DNA of 64,000 nucleotides, from NCBI GenBank assembly GCA_017792425.1, contig CP051233.1:2197642-2261641 (forward strand). Direction: 5' to 3'. A program made the position numbers and the translations under genes. Positions 26,498 through 34,424 of the stretch are shown here, in pieces. The stretch's first letter is position 1. The number at the start of each line of letters is the position of its first letter. Below the pieces are notes generated by a model. The model saw nothing but the letters and a program-made list of their open reading frames with translations, did not search any database and was not told the origin of the DNA. Source of the stretch: Thalassovita sp. (lineage in GTDB: Bacteria > Pseudomonadota > Alphaproteobacteria > Rhodobacterales > Rhodobacteraceae).

Positions 26498-26827
26498 TTA
26501 GCCGATCGCGATCTTCTTGGTGTCGGTGTAGACCGACCCGTCGTCGTCGTACCAGGTGAACAGCATTTCACCTGCTTCGGGGATGACGGCTTCGAACTCG
26601 AAATACGGGTTGGTCGAGATTGCCGGTTCCATCTTCACGTCGATCACGGACTTGCCGTTGTATTCGCAGGTGAAGCGGTTGATGATCGAACGCGGAATGA
26701 CAGAGCCATCCTTGTTCTTGCGCTGACCCGATTCCATTTCGTGGCTGATCAGGGTCTTGATAACGACGGCCTCGCCGGCTGCTGCCGACTTCGGGGCCTT
26801 GACGCGGGGTTTAACGCCATCTGCCAT
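26498..26827 (-). CDS. soxZ: SoxZ, sulfur-carrier partner protein
   Basis: 109 residues, cytoplasmic-looking with no own signal. It is co-exported with SoxY as a heterodimer. Family blocks are KTLISHEMESGQRKNKDG, IPRSIINRFTCEYNG and MLFTWYDDDGSVYTDTK. Ribosome site CAAGGAGTTACACAA is clear. It is 24 bp after soxY. Confidence 0.96.
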   Translation of the reverse strand: MADGVKPRVKAPKSAAAGEAVVIKTLISHEMESGQRKNKDGSVIPRSIINRFTCEYNGKSVIDVKMEPAISTNPYFEFEAVIPEAGEMLFTWYDDDGSVYTDTKKIAIG

Positions 26828-26851
26828 TTGTGTAACTCCTTGAAATCCTGA

Positions 26852-27268
26852 TTAGCCGCCGCAGCCGCCGATGGTGACCTTCACGGTCGCGCTGGCCTTG
26901 GCAAAGCTGCCATCGGCCATCTTGGCAATGGCGACCACGTCCTGGGTGCCGGCCAGACGAATACGGGTGGACGCGGAATGCGCGCCAGCCAGTTCGCCAA
27001 AGTTGAAGGTGGCCACGCCCGGGGTCGGGTTGCCGGTCGCCAGCAGCAGGATCGCCGATGCGCCTTCTGCCGACACCGAAATCGGAACCGTGTTGCCGTT
27101 TTCGGCGATTTCCGGGGCAGTCAGGGTAACGCCACCCTCAGCCATGTCGGCACCGCCGGTGAAGGCCGCGATCGCGTCTTCGGCAGCGGCGTTGGCGCGG
27201 AACGGCAGCACGGTCAAGGCGACCGCCCCCAGTCCAAGCGCCAGCGTGTCGCGTCTGGTGAATTCCAT
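26852..27268 (-). CDS. soxY: SoxY, sulfur-carrier protein
   Basis: 138 residues. The Tat motif FTRRDTLALG directs export, carrying SoxZ along. The C-terminus ends in GGCGG; Cys 136 is the swinging-arm cysteine to which all sulfur intermediates are attached. ATG 27268 is chosen over one six codons earlier because CAAGGAGACTAAG is spaced correctly for it. Confidence 0.96.
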   Translation of the reverse strand: MEFTRRDTLALGLGAVALTVLPFRANAAAEDAIAAFTGGADMAEGGVTLTAPEIAENGNTVPISVSAEGASAILLLATGNPTPGVATFNFGELAGAHSASTRIRLAGTQDVVAIAKMADGSFAKASATVKVTIGGCGG

Positions 27269-27296
27269 CTTAGTCTCCTTGTTCATAACGCCCCGG

Positions 27297-27767
27297 TCAC
27301 TTCAGCGAAGCGAGGAAGGCAATCACGTCTTCGATCTGTTCGGCCGACAGCAGCGGGTCCAGCGCGCCCTGCGGTGCCTTGCCGGTATATGCGTCGCCCG
27401 GCCGGGTGAACCCGTCGACCTTGTAATAGGCGGGCATGACGGTGCCTTCGAACGTCTTTTTCGAATTCACCAGAATGCCGCGGATCTCGGCCTCGGAGCG
27501 GTTGCTGCCAACGCCGTCCAGCATCGGGCCGACATTGCCCGGAAAGCTCAGTTCGGTGCGGGCCTCGATGTTGTGGCAAGCGACGCAGTTGCCTTTCTTC
27601 TTGTTCGAGAAGACATCGAACCCCTTGGTTGCATCCCCCGCGGCGCCGGTCAGCGACATTTCAACCGCCCCGTCCTCGGTGAACACCACGTCCGCAGGCG
27701 AGACCGGGTTGGCAATAGCCGCGCCGGCAGCGCAGACCGCCGCCAGTGTCAGTGTAGTTAGCCTCAT
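27297..27767 (-). CDS. soxX: SoxX, monoheme cytochrome subunit of SoxAX
   Basis: 156 residues with a signal peptide (MRLTTLTLAAVCAAGAAIA). The single heme motif CVACH is at 61-65 and the distal region contains KKTFEGTVMPAYYKVDG, where a methionine can serve as axial ligand. It passes electrons from SoxA onward. ATG 27767 follows GGGAGGAAAC. It begins the structural soxXYZABCDEF run. Confidence 0.96.
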   Translation of the reverse strand: MRLTTLTLAAVCAAGAAIANPVSPADVVFTEDGAVEMSLTGAAGDATKGFDVFSNKKKGNCVACHNIEARTELSFPGNVGPMLDGVGSNRSEAEIRGILVNSKKTFEGTVMPAYYKVDGFTRPGDAYTGKAPQGALDPLLSAEQIEDVIAFLASLK

Positions 27768-27836
27768 GTTTCCTCCCATGAATTGCTTTTCTGGCTTTGT
27801 TGATTTTGTATACCGTAGGCCACCGGATACACTTAA

Positions 27837-27879
27837 CGCAACAACAAATTCACTTCTGTGAATTTTTTCAATTGTTGCG
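27837..27879. promoter_or_regulatory. Nested palindromes in the soxW-soxX spacer, candidate SoxR operator
   Basis: The outer arms CGCAACAA and TTGTTGCG (27837-27844, 27872-27879) enclose a second inverted repeat, AATTCACTTCTGTGAATT (27847-27864). Spacer 27768-27886 also holds GTATAC at 27808-27813. Characterised sox clusters have SoxR operators in the soxW-soxX and soxS-soxV spacers. The half-site AATTCAC also occurs in the soxS-soxV spacer here. Confidence 0.6.
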
Positions 27880-27886
27880 CTTTCAC

Positions 27887-28468
27887 TCAATCTGTTTTTC
27901 CATTGTTGCGCTCCTTGATTCGGCGCGCGTGGTAACGTTGAAAATCTTCGCCGTTATCAAGAAGGTAGCGTTCCTCGTTCACCCAGGTAAACATGTCCAG
28001 CGACGTGCCTTTGGCAAAGGCGCCCGGCATGACCGACACCGCCGCCTGCGGCGCGGTCAGTCCCTCCGCCACCTCTTGCGGCAGGAACATGATGGTCGGG
28101 GTGAACAGAATCCCCCACTTGCGCGCCATCTCGGACTCGCCCAGTTCTTCGCCGTCGAAATCCGTGACCGCGATGTCGCCATGCAGGTTCAGTTGCACGA
28201 CGAAATAGTTGGTTGCGATGTATTCGGACACCTCCGGGTCGCTGAACACCTCTTTGTGCATCTTGGTGCAATAGACGCAGCCGCGCTGTTCAAAGAACAG
28301 CACCAGGCGCTTGCCCTCGGCGTTGGCCTCGGCCAGGTCTTCGCGCAAGTCCTTGAACGTGTTGCGCATCCAGGGCTCTTTGTGCAGCCCGTCGTCACCC
28401 AGTTCGCTTGCCTGTACCGGCAGGGCGAACCCCAACACGGTGATCAGCGCCAGGAACAGTTTCTTCAT
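27887..28468 (-). CDS. soxW: SoxW, periplasmic thioredoxin
   Basis: 193 residues with a signal peptide cleaved near residue 20. The thioredoxin motif is CVYC (Cys 64 and 67), and TPTIMFL holds the cis-proline. It is kept reduced by SoxV and reactivates the SoxYZ carrier. It is followed toward soxX by a 119-bp spacer with palindromes. Confidence 0.93.
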   Translation of the reverse strand: MKKLFLALITVLGFALPVQASELGDDGLHKEPWMRNTFKDLREDLAEANAEGKRLVLFFEQRGCVYCTKMHKEVFSDPEVSEYIATNYFVVQLNLHGDIAVTDFDGEELGESEMARKWGILFTPTIMFLPQEVAEGLTAPQAAVSVMPGAFAKGTSLDMFTWVNEERYLLDNGEDFQRYHARRIKERNNGKTD

Positions 28469-28489
28469 GTTCTCCTCCCTTGATTGAAG

Positions 28490-29227
28490 CTAGCCAAGAC
28501 TGGTCAGCCCCGGGAACCACCGAATCATCAGGTCGGCAATCAGGTTCACCGCGTCTGCCGCAATCAGGATAGCGAATACGATCAGCATCGCACCCATCAC
28601 TTTTTCGACGTGACCCAGGTATTTGCGGTTCCGCTGCATCCAGCCCAGGAACGGTTTGGCGAACAGCGCCGCCACCACGAAGGGCGCGGTCATCGCCAGC
28701 CCGTACACCAGCAGCAGCGCCCCACCCCGCCAGATGTCCCCCATTCCGCTGGCGATCATCAGGATCGACGCCAGCGCCGGCCCCACGCAGGGCGTCCAGC
28801 CGAACCCGAACGCCAGCCCCATGACATAGGCCCCCAGGATCGTGGTCGGTTCCGATTTGCTTTCCAGCCGAGCTTCTCGGTACAGCAGGCCGATGCGGAT
28901 CACGCCCAGGAAATGCAGCCCGAACACCAGCAGGATCGCCGCCGCGACATAGCTCAGCGGTTGTTTCCATTGCACAAAGGCCTGCCCCAGCGCCGTCGCC
29001 CCCATGCCCAGCAACACGAAGATCGTGCTGACCCCAAGCGCAAAGAACACGGCGGAAATGACCAGCCGCCGCTGCGCCCCCGGCGCGATCTGTCCGTCCT
29101 GGCGCAGTTCGGCCATGGAAATACCGGCCATGTAGCACAGGTAAAACGGCACCATCGGCAGGATGCAGGGTGTAAAGAACGACAGAAGCCCAGCCAGCGC
29201 CGCCCCGGCAAAGGACACATCCAGCAT
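28490..29227 (-). CDS. soxV: SoxV, CcdA-family thiol-disulfide membrane transporter
   Basis: 245 residues with about six membrane segments. The redox cysteines are Cys 21 in FFTPCILP and Cys 147 in GWTPCVGP. It carries reducing equivalents from cytoplasmic thioredoxin across the membrane to SoxW. It is the first gene of the minus-strand sox operon and diverges from soxS. Confidence 0.94.
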   Translation of the reverse strand: MLDVSFAGAALAGLLSFFTPCILPMVPFYLCYMAGISMAELRQDGQIAPGAQRRLVISAVFFALGVSTIFVLLGMGATALGQAFVQWKQPLSYVAAAILLVFGLHFLGVIRIGLLYREARLESKSEPTTILGAYVMGLAFGFGWTPCVGPALASILMIASGMGDIWRGGALLLVYGLAMTAPFVVAALFAKPFLGWMQRNRKYLGHVEKVMGAMLIVFAILIAADAVNLIADLMIRWFPGLTSLG

Positions 29228-29248
29228 GCACGACTCCTTGATTAATTC

Positions 29249-29265
29249 ACATATTCATATTATGT
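29249..29265. promoter_or_regulatory. Candidate SoxR operator in the soxS-soxV spacer
   Basis: ACATA-TTCATAT-TATGT is a 17-bp inverted repeat in the AT-rich 70-bp spacer between the divergent soxV and soxS starts. AATTCAC (29244-29250), shared with the soxW-soxX palindrome, overlaps its left end. TATACG lies at 29277-29282. Confidence 0.55.
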
Positions 29266-29297
29266 TGTTTAAAATTTATACGTCAATCAGGTGTTTC

Positions 29298-29669
29298 ATG
29301 GGCCTTCGCCTGTTTCTAATATTCTTGGCAAGCTTGCTGCCCCTGGTCAACGCCGTGAACGCGGCAGAGCTGATCATGGTGGAACGCCAGGGCTGCCAGT
29401 ATTGCATTGCCTGGACGGAAAAACTGGGGCCGATCTATCCCAACACCCCAGAGGGCCGGTTTGCCCCGCTGCGGGTTGTCGATATCGCGGACGCCCCCCC
29501 GGCAGATGTCACCTTTGCACGCAAGGTCGTCTATACCCCGACCTTCGTGCTGATCGAGGACAACACCGAAATTGGCCGGATAGAGGGCTATCCCGGCGAA
29601 GACTTCTTTTGGGGTCTGCTGGGCATGATGCTGAAGGCGAAAACCGACTATAGGGATCCCACCGGCTGA
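29298..29669 (+). CDS. soxS: SoxS, periplasmic thioredoxin-like protein
   Basis: 123 residues with a signal peptide (MGLRLFLIFLASLLPLVNAVNA). The redox motif CQYC is at Cys 33 and 36. SoxS reactivates the SoxYZ carrier in Paracoccus. The ATG at 29298 follows CAATCAGGTG; longer upstream readings lack homology and would cross the divergent promoter. It is followed by soxR. Confidence 0.9.
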   Translation: MGLRLFLIFLASLLPLVNAVNAAELIMVERQGCQYCIAWTEKLGPIYPNTPEGRFAPLRVVDIADAPPADVTFARKVVYTPTFVLIEDNTEIGRIEGYPGEDFFWGLLGMMLKAKTDYRDPTG

Positions 29670-29754
29670 CATCACCTGCGACGCTGCGACCGAGTGGACA
29701 TGAAAGGCAAAGGGCAATAAGCCTCCGAAAAGGGAAAACCGAAGGGACAGAGAG

Positions 29755-30099
29755 ATGGCGCTCCCGGTGTTTGAAAACTCCATTTCCAATGAGGAAATGG
29801 ACCGGATCGTGGAAAATGCCACGAATGCTTCCAACTTTCTGAAGGCGGTCAGCCACGAAGGCCGCATGCTGATCCTGTGCCACCTTGTCACCGGCGAAAA
29901 ATCCGTCACCGAACTGGAAGAACTGCTGTCCGCCCGTCAGGCGGCCGTGTCACAGCAATTGTCCCGCCTGCGTCTGGAAGGGCTGGTCATCCCCCGCCGC
30001 GACGGCAAGGCGATTTATTACCGTTTGGCGGACGACAAACCCCGACGTATACTTGAATTGGTATACGATCTTTTCTGCGCGGATGACGCCGGGGCCTGA
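29755..30099 (+). CDS. soxR: SoxR, ArsR-family repressor of sox genes, likely persulfide-sensing
   Basis: 114 residues with a winged HTH (VTELEELLSARQAAVSQQLSRLR). Cys 42 (LILCHLV) and Cys 108 (DLFCAD) are 66 residues apart. That equals the Cys 41/Cys 107 pair of SqrR and the related BigR/SoxR repressors, which form a tetrasulfide bridge with reactive sulfur species and then leave DNA. It should repress the soxV operon and soxS-soxR-soxT until sulfane sulfur appears. A palindrome lies within its own 3' end. Confidence 0.93.
   Translation: MALPVFENSISNEEMDRIVENATNASNFLKAVSHEGRMLILCHLVTGEKSVTELEELLSARQAAVSQQLSRLRLEGLVIPRRDGKAIYYRLADDKPRRILELVYDLFCADDAGA
30046..30067. promoter_or_regulatory. 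Intragenic palindrome near the end of soxR
   Basis: CGTATAC and GTATACG form perfect 7-bp arms around TTGAATTG inside the soxR coding sequence. The site is 74 bp upstream of the soxT start. GTATAC is also present once in the soxW-soxX spacer. It could be a SoxR operator controlling an internal soxT promoter. Confidence 0.45.
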
Positions 30100-30140
30100 T
30101 CGGGCTCGGCACGGATGGCAGAAACTGGGGGGAACGGGGC

Positions 30141-31199
30141 ATGCCCGAATTTCTGAGCGAAGAGGTGCTTGTCGCGCTGGTCGGTCTGGTCGGTGGCGTG
30201 ATGCTGGGACTGGCCGCCCGCCTTGGCCGTTTCTGCACCATGGGCGCGATAGAGGATCTGCTATACGGCGGATCATCCATACGGATGCGCATGTGGGCCC
30301 TTGCCATCGGCGTTGCGGTCATCGGCAGTTTCGCGCTGTCAGCGGCCGGTCTGATGACAACAGAAAGTTCCTATTACCTGTCCATCCGCTGGATGCCGCT
30401 GGCGTCGATCCTTGGCGGGCTGATCTTCGGTTATGGCATGGCGCTGGCCGGCAATTGCGGATTTGGGTCCATCGCCCGGCTGGGCGGCGGCGATCTGCGC
30501 GCCTTCGTGATCGTGCTGGTCATGGGCGTATCCGCCTATGTGGTGCTGTCCGGCCCGCTGGCCCCTGTTCGGGTCTGGCTGTTCCCGCAACAGGACGTGG
30601 TCAATGACATGCCACCGGGACTGGCGCATCTGCTGGGCGATTGGACGGGCCTGTCCATAAACCTGCTGGGCGTGTTGATCGGGGTCGGTATCGCCCTGGC
30701 CGCGCTGGCGTCCCGTGACTTCCTTGCCAACCGGCAGGCGATCTTCTGGTCCGGTGTCGTTGGCGTGGCCATCGCGTCTGGTTGGGTCGGCAGCCATTGG
30801 GTGGCCAGCACCGGTTTTGCCGATATACAGGTGGTGTCGCACAGCTTCTCCGCCCCGGTCGGGGAAAGCCTGCTGTACTTCATGACCGCCTCGGCCCGCG
30901 CGCCGTCCTTCGCCGTCGGCTCTGTTGCCGGGGTGATCCTTGGCGCGTTCATCGGGTCGCTGGTCAAGGGCCATTTCCGCTGGGAAGCCTGCGAAGACCC
31001 GCGCGAGTTGCGCCGCCAGATCACCGGCGCGGCGCTGATGGGTGCAGGCGCCGTTCTGGCGTTGGGTTGCACGGTCGGACAGGGCCTCAGCGCGTTTTCG
31101 GTACTGGCCTACTCGGCCCCCGTCACCTTTCTGGCGATCTTTGCCGGCGCGGCGTTTGGCCTGCGCCAGTTGATCGAAGGTTTCCAGCCCGCCGAATAA
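30141..31199 (+). CDS. soxT: SoxT, YeeE/YedE-family sulfur-compound transporter
   Basis: 352 residues, polytopic, with about nine membrane segments. Conserved YeeE cysteines appear in GRFCTMGAIED (Cys 32), LAGNCGFGSIARLGGG (Cys 106) and LALGCTVGQGLSA (near 310). YeeE proteins take up thiosulfate through a cysteine relay, and members called SoxT accompany sox clusters. It follows soxR by 41 bp. Whether it imports sulfur for assimilation or serves signalling to SoxR is not settled by the sequence. Confidence 0.88.
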   Translation: MPEFLSEEVLVALVGLVGGVMLGLAARLGRFCTMGAIEDLLYGGSSIRMRMWALAIGVAVIGSFALSAAGLMTTESSYYLSIRWMPLASILGGLIFGYGMALAGNCGFGSIARLGGGDLRAFVIVLVMGVSAYVVLSGPLAPVRVWLFPQQDVVNDMPPGLAHLLGDWTGLSINLLGVLIGVGIALAALASRDFLANRQAIFWSGVVGVAIASGWVGSHWVASTGFADIQVVSHSFSAPVGESLLYFMTASARAPSFAVGSVAGVILGAFIGSLVKGHFRWEACEDPRELRRQITGAALMGAGAVLALGCTVGQGLSAFSVLAYSAPVTFLAIFAGAAFGLRQLIEGFQPAE

Positions 31200-31200
31200 G

Positions 31201-31224
31201 GCGCGGGGGTCAGATCCCCCGCGC
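31201..31224. terminator. Hairpin at the convergent soxT / acyl-CoA dehydrogenase ends
   Basis: GCGCGGGGG and CCCCCGCGC form a 9-bp GC stem directly after soxT. Its 3' arm is formed by the last codons of the convergent dehydrogenase gene (stop at 31210-31212). There is no T run, so terminator function is plausible but weakly supported. Confidence 0.5.
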
Positions 31225-32337
31225 GATCACCAGCCGCTGCACCTCGCTCGTGCCTTCGTAGATCTGGCAGACCCTCACGTCGCGGTAGATCCGTTCCACC
31301 GGGTAATCGGCCAGATAGCCATACCCGCCGTGAATCTGGATTGCCGCCGTACAGACCTGTTCCGCCATTTCCGACGCAAACAGCTTGGCCATCGACGCTT
31401 CGGTCAGGCACGGCTTGCCCGCCTGCCGCAGTTGTGCCGCGTGCAGCACCATGTGCCGCGCGGCCGCGATCCTGGTGGCCATGTCCGCCAGTTTAAAGGC
31501 GATGGTCTGGTGTTCGATGATCGGCTTGCCAAAGGTCACGCGTTCATGCGCGTAGTCCCGCGCGGCCTCGAACGCGGCACGCGCCATGCCCACCGCCTGC
31601 GAGGCGATGCCGATCCGCCCGCCCTCCAGGTTGGCCAGCGCGATCTTGTAGCCCTCGCCCTCGGCACCCAGCCGGTTCTCCACCGGCACCCGCATCCCGT
31701 TGAAGGCCAGCGCGCAGGTGTCCGAGGAATGCTGCCCCAGCTTGCGCTCGACCGTGACGACCTCATAGCCCGGCGTGTCCGTGGGTACGATGAAGGCGCT
31801 GATGCCTTTCTTGCCGGCTGCCGGATCGGTCACGGCGAACACGATCACCACGTCGCCATTCTTGCCGGAAGTAATGAACTGCTTGGCCCCGTCGATCACA
31901 TAGTGATCCCCGTCCAGCCGCGCGCGGGTTTTCAGCCCGGACGCATCCGACCCCGCTTGCGGCTCGGTCAGGGCAAAGCCGCCGATCCATTCACCGGCCG
32001 CCATCTTCGGCAGGAACCGCGCCTTCTGATCGTTCGTGCCATACTTGAGGATCGGCACGCAACCTACTGAACTGTGTACAGAAACGATGGTGGAACAGGC
32101 CCCGTCGGCGGCCGCGATTTCCTCCAGCGCCAAGGCATAGGACACCATGCCCATGTCGGACCCGCCGAATTCCTCGGGGACCAGCATACCCATGAAGCCC
32201 AGTTGCCCCATTTCCGCCAGTTCCGCCTTGGGAAAGGCATGGTCCCGGTCCCGCTGCGCCGCCCCCGGTGCCAGCTGGTCCTGCGCAAAGGCGCGGACCG
32301 CGTCGCGGATCATTTCATTGGTTTCATCCAGCATCAT
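31210..32337 (-). CDS. Acyl-CoA dehydrogenase (short/branched-chain type)
   Basis: 375 residues. FAD- and substrate-binding blocks are GGFALTEPQAGSDASG and FITSGKNGD; the catalytic base is the Glu in QIYEGTSEVQ, placed as in short-chain dehydrogenases. It introduces the 2,3-double bond of an acyl-CoA and passes electrons to ETF. Start ATG 32337 overlaps the thiolase stop by one base (TGATG). With the thiolase and SDR it forms a beta-oxidation-like operon. Confidence 0.92.
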   Translation of the reverse strand: MMLDETNEMIRDAVRAFAQDQLAPGAAQRDRDHAFPKAELAEMGQLGFMGMLVPEEFGGSDMGMVSYALALEEIAAADGACSTIVSVHSSVGCVPILKYGTNDQKARFLPKMAAGEWIGGFALTEPQAGSDASGLKTRARLDGDHYVIDGAKQFITSGKNGDVVIVFAVTDPAAGKKGISAFIVPTDTPGYEVVTVERKLGQHSSDTCALAFNGMRVPVENRLGAEGEGYKIALANLEGGRIGIASQAVGMARAAFEAARDYAHERVTFGKPIIEHQTIAFKLADMATRIAAARHMVLHAAQLRQAGKPCLTEASMAKLFASEMAEQVCTAAIQIHGGYGYLADYPVERIYRDVRVCQIYEGTSEVQRLVIARGI

Positions 32338-33524
32338 CACGCGATCCTTTCGATACCGATGGCGGTGGCCTCGCCGCCGCCGATGCACAGCGACGCGACA
32401 CCGCGCTTCAGGTCGTATTTCTGCAGTGCCGCCAACAGCGTCACCATCACTCGCGCCCCCGAGGCCCCGATCGGATGCCCCAGCGCGCAGGCGCCCCCGT
32501 GAACGTTCACCTTGTCATGCGGCAAGTCAAGGTCGCGCATCGCGGCCATGGCGACCACGGCAAAGGCTTCGTTGATTTCGAACAGGTCCACATCCGACAT
32601 TGCCCAGCCGGTCTTGTCCGCCAGCTTGCGCATCGCGCCGATGGGGGCCGTCGGGAACAGGTTCGGTTCATGCGCATGGGTGGTGTGGCCAACGATCCGC
32701 GCCAGCGGGGTCAGGCCGCGCTTTTCGGCCTCGGACTGGCGCATCAACACCAGCGCCGCCGCCCCGTCGGAAATCGAGGACGCGTTCGCCGCGGTCACCG
32801 TGCCGTCCTTGCGAAAGGCGGGTTTCAGGCCGGGGATTTTGTCCAGCCGCGCCTTGCCGGGCTGTTCGTCGATACTGACCGTCACGTCGCCCTTGCGGCT
32901 GCTGACCGTCACCGGCGTCACCTCGGCCCCGAAACTGCCATCGGCAATCGCCGCCTGCGCCCGTTTCAGAGAGGTAATCGCGAACTCGTCCTGTGCCTCG
33001 CGGGTGAACTGGTAGGACTGGGCGCAATCCTCGGCGAAGGTGCCCATCAGGCGCCCCTTGTCATAGGCGTCCTCCAACCCGTCCAGGAACATGTGATCCA
33101 TCACCGCGCCGTGGCCCATGCGATAGCCGCCACGCGCCTTGGGCAGGATGTAGGGGGCGTTGGTCATGCTTTCCATGCCACCCGCGACAATCACATCGGC
33201 ACTGCCCGCGACCAGCAGGTCATGGGCGAACATCGCGGCCTTCATGCCGCTGCCGCACATCTTGTTGACAGTGGTGGCCCCTGCCCCCAGCGGCAGACCG
33301 GCCTTCAACGCCGCCTGGCGCGCCGGGGCCTGCCCCTGCCCGGCGGGCAGAACGCAGCCCATCACCACCTCTTGTACGGCCTCCGATGACAGGCCCGCCC
33401 CTTTCAGTGCGGCGTCGATCGCGGCCCCACCAAGGGTAGAGGCGTCCACGTCCGAAAAATCCCCCTGGAACCCACCCATCGGCGTCCGTGCGGACCCCAC
33501 GATCACGATTGGATCAACAGTCAT
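32337..33524 (-). CDS. Thiolase (acetyl-CoA C-acyltransferase)
   Basis: 395 residues. The nucleophile is Cys 90 in VNKMCGSGMK. The other catalytic blocks are GGACALGHPIGASGAR and the C-terminal CIGGGEA. It catalyses thiolytic cleavage or condensation between acetyl-CoA and an acyl-CoA. It is 11 bp downstream of the SDR gene and overlaps the dehydrogenase gene by 1 bp. Confidence 0.95.
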   Translation of the reverse strand: MTVDPIVIVGSARTPMGGFQGDFSDVDASTLGGAAIDAALKGAGLSSEAVQEVVMGCVLPAGQGQAPARQAALKAGLPLGAGATTVNKMCGSGMKAAMFAHDLLVAGSADVIVAGGMESMTNAPYILPKARGGYRMGHGAVMDHMFLDGLEDAYDKGRLMGTFAEDCAQSYQFTREAQDEFAITSLKRAQAAIADGSFGAEVTPVTVSSRKGDVTVSIDEQPGKARLDKIPGLKPAFRKDGTVTAANASSISDGAAALVLMRQSEAEKRGLTPLARIVGHTTHAHEPNLFPTAPIGAMRKLADKTGWAMSDVDLFEINEAFAVVAMAAMRDLDLPHDKVNVHGGACALGHPIGASGARVMVTLLAALQKYDLKRGVASLCIGGGEATAIGIERIA

Positions 33525-33535
33525 GTGCGCTCTCC

Positions 33536-34303
33536 TTATTTCGCAGCCATGCGCAGCGCGCCATCCAGGCGGATGACCTCGCCGTTCAGCATCTGGTTTT
33601 CAAAGATGTGCCGCACCATGGCGGCGTATTCCGCCGGATCGCCCAGCCGCGACGGGAACGGCACCGAGGCCCCCAACGCGTCCTGCACCTCTTGCGGCAT
33701 GCCCGCCATCATCGGCGTGGCAAAGATGCCCGGCGCGATCGTCACCACCCGGATGCCCGAGCGGGCCAGTTCCCGCGCCACCGGCAAGGTCAGGGAGGCG
33801 ACCCCACCCTTGGACGCGGCATAGGCCGCCTGCCCGATCTGGCCATCAAAGGCCGCGATAGAGGCAGTATTGACGATCACGCCGCGCTCGCCCCCCTCTC
33901 CGGGGATCTGCTTGGCAATGGCCTCGGCGGCCAGGCGCAGCATGTTGAAGGTACCGACCAGGTTGATGGACACGGTGCGCGCGAACATGTCCAGATCATG
34001 CGCGCCGTTGCGGCCCACCACCTTTTCACCGGGGGCAACGCCCGCGCAGTTGACCAGCCCGTCCAGCTGGCCGAAAGCGTCCAGCGCCAATGCCACGGCT
34101 TCGCGCCCGTCGGCGTCTCTGGTCACGTCGGTTTTCACGAAACGGGCTGCCTCGCCCAGCTTTTCCAGCATGGCCGCACCGGCCAGCGCGTTGATATCGG
34201 CCAACACCACCTTGCCGCCCGCGTCCACCACCATTTGCGCCACGGCAGCCCCCAGCCCGGACCCGGCGCCGGTCACCAGGATCACTTTTCCATCCAGTTT
34301 CAT
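33536..34303 (-). CDS. SDR-family 3-hydroxyacyl-CoA dehydrogenase (HSD10-like)
   Basis: 255 residues with TGAGSGLG at 11-18, NCAG, and the catalytic YAASK. The opening MKLDGKVILVTGAGSGLG, the insertion near GEGGERGVIVNTAS and PFPSRLGDPAEYA match type-10 17beta-hydroxysteroid / 3-hydroxy-2-methylbutyryl-CoA dehydrogenases, which oxidise short branched 3-hydroxyacyl-CoA with NAD. First gene of the operon; ATG 34303 follows GGAGGAACGTGAC. The operon fits isoleucine or short branched acyl-CoA breakdown (inference). Confidence 0.85.
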   Translation of the reverse strand: MKLDGKVILVTGAGSGLGAAVAQMVVDAGGKVVLADINALAGAAMLEKLGEAARFVKTDVTRDADGREAVALALDAFGQLDGLVNCAGVAPGEKVVGRNGAHDLDMFARTVSINLVGTFNMLRLAAEAIAKQIPGEGGERGVIVNTASIAAFDGQIGQAAYAASKGGVASLTLPVARELARSGIRVVTIAPGIFATPMMAGMPQEVQDALGASVPFPSRLGDPAEYAAMVRHIFENQMLNGEVIRLDGALRMAAK

Positions 34304-34376
34304 GTCACGTTCCTCCGAGGCGGCCATGTGCCGCGATTTCCCTGCCGGAACCTACCCGGAATGGGGTGACAATCAA

Positions 34377-34413
34377 TGACATCTGTGATCTTCATATCTG
34401 ATCGAAAATGTCA
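34377..34413. promoter_or_regulatory. Candidate operator between beta-oxidation operon and AraC regulator
   Basis: The AT-rich spacer 34304-34424 holds direct repeats ATCTGTGATC (34381-34390) and ATCTGATC (34396-34403), flanked by TGACAT (34377-34382) and ATGTCA (34408-34413). Tandem repeats of this kind suit AraC-family regulators. Position is the only functional evidence. Confidence 0.45.
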
Positions 34414-34424
34414 CTACCGGCCCG

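Noticed and set aside
29163..29297. Extension of SoxS into the soxV gene
   Set aside because: It would cross the divergent soxS-soxV promoter; the signal peptide begins at the 29298 ATG.
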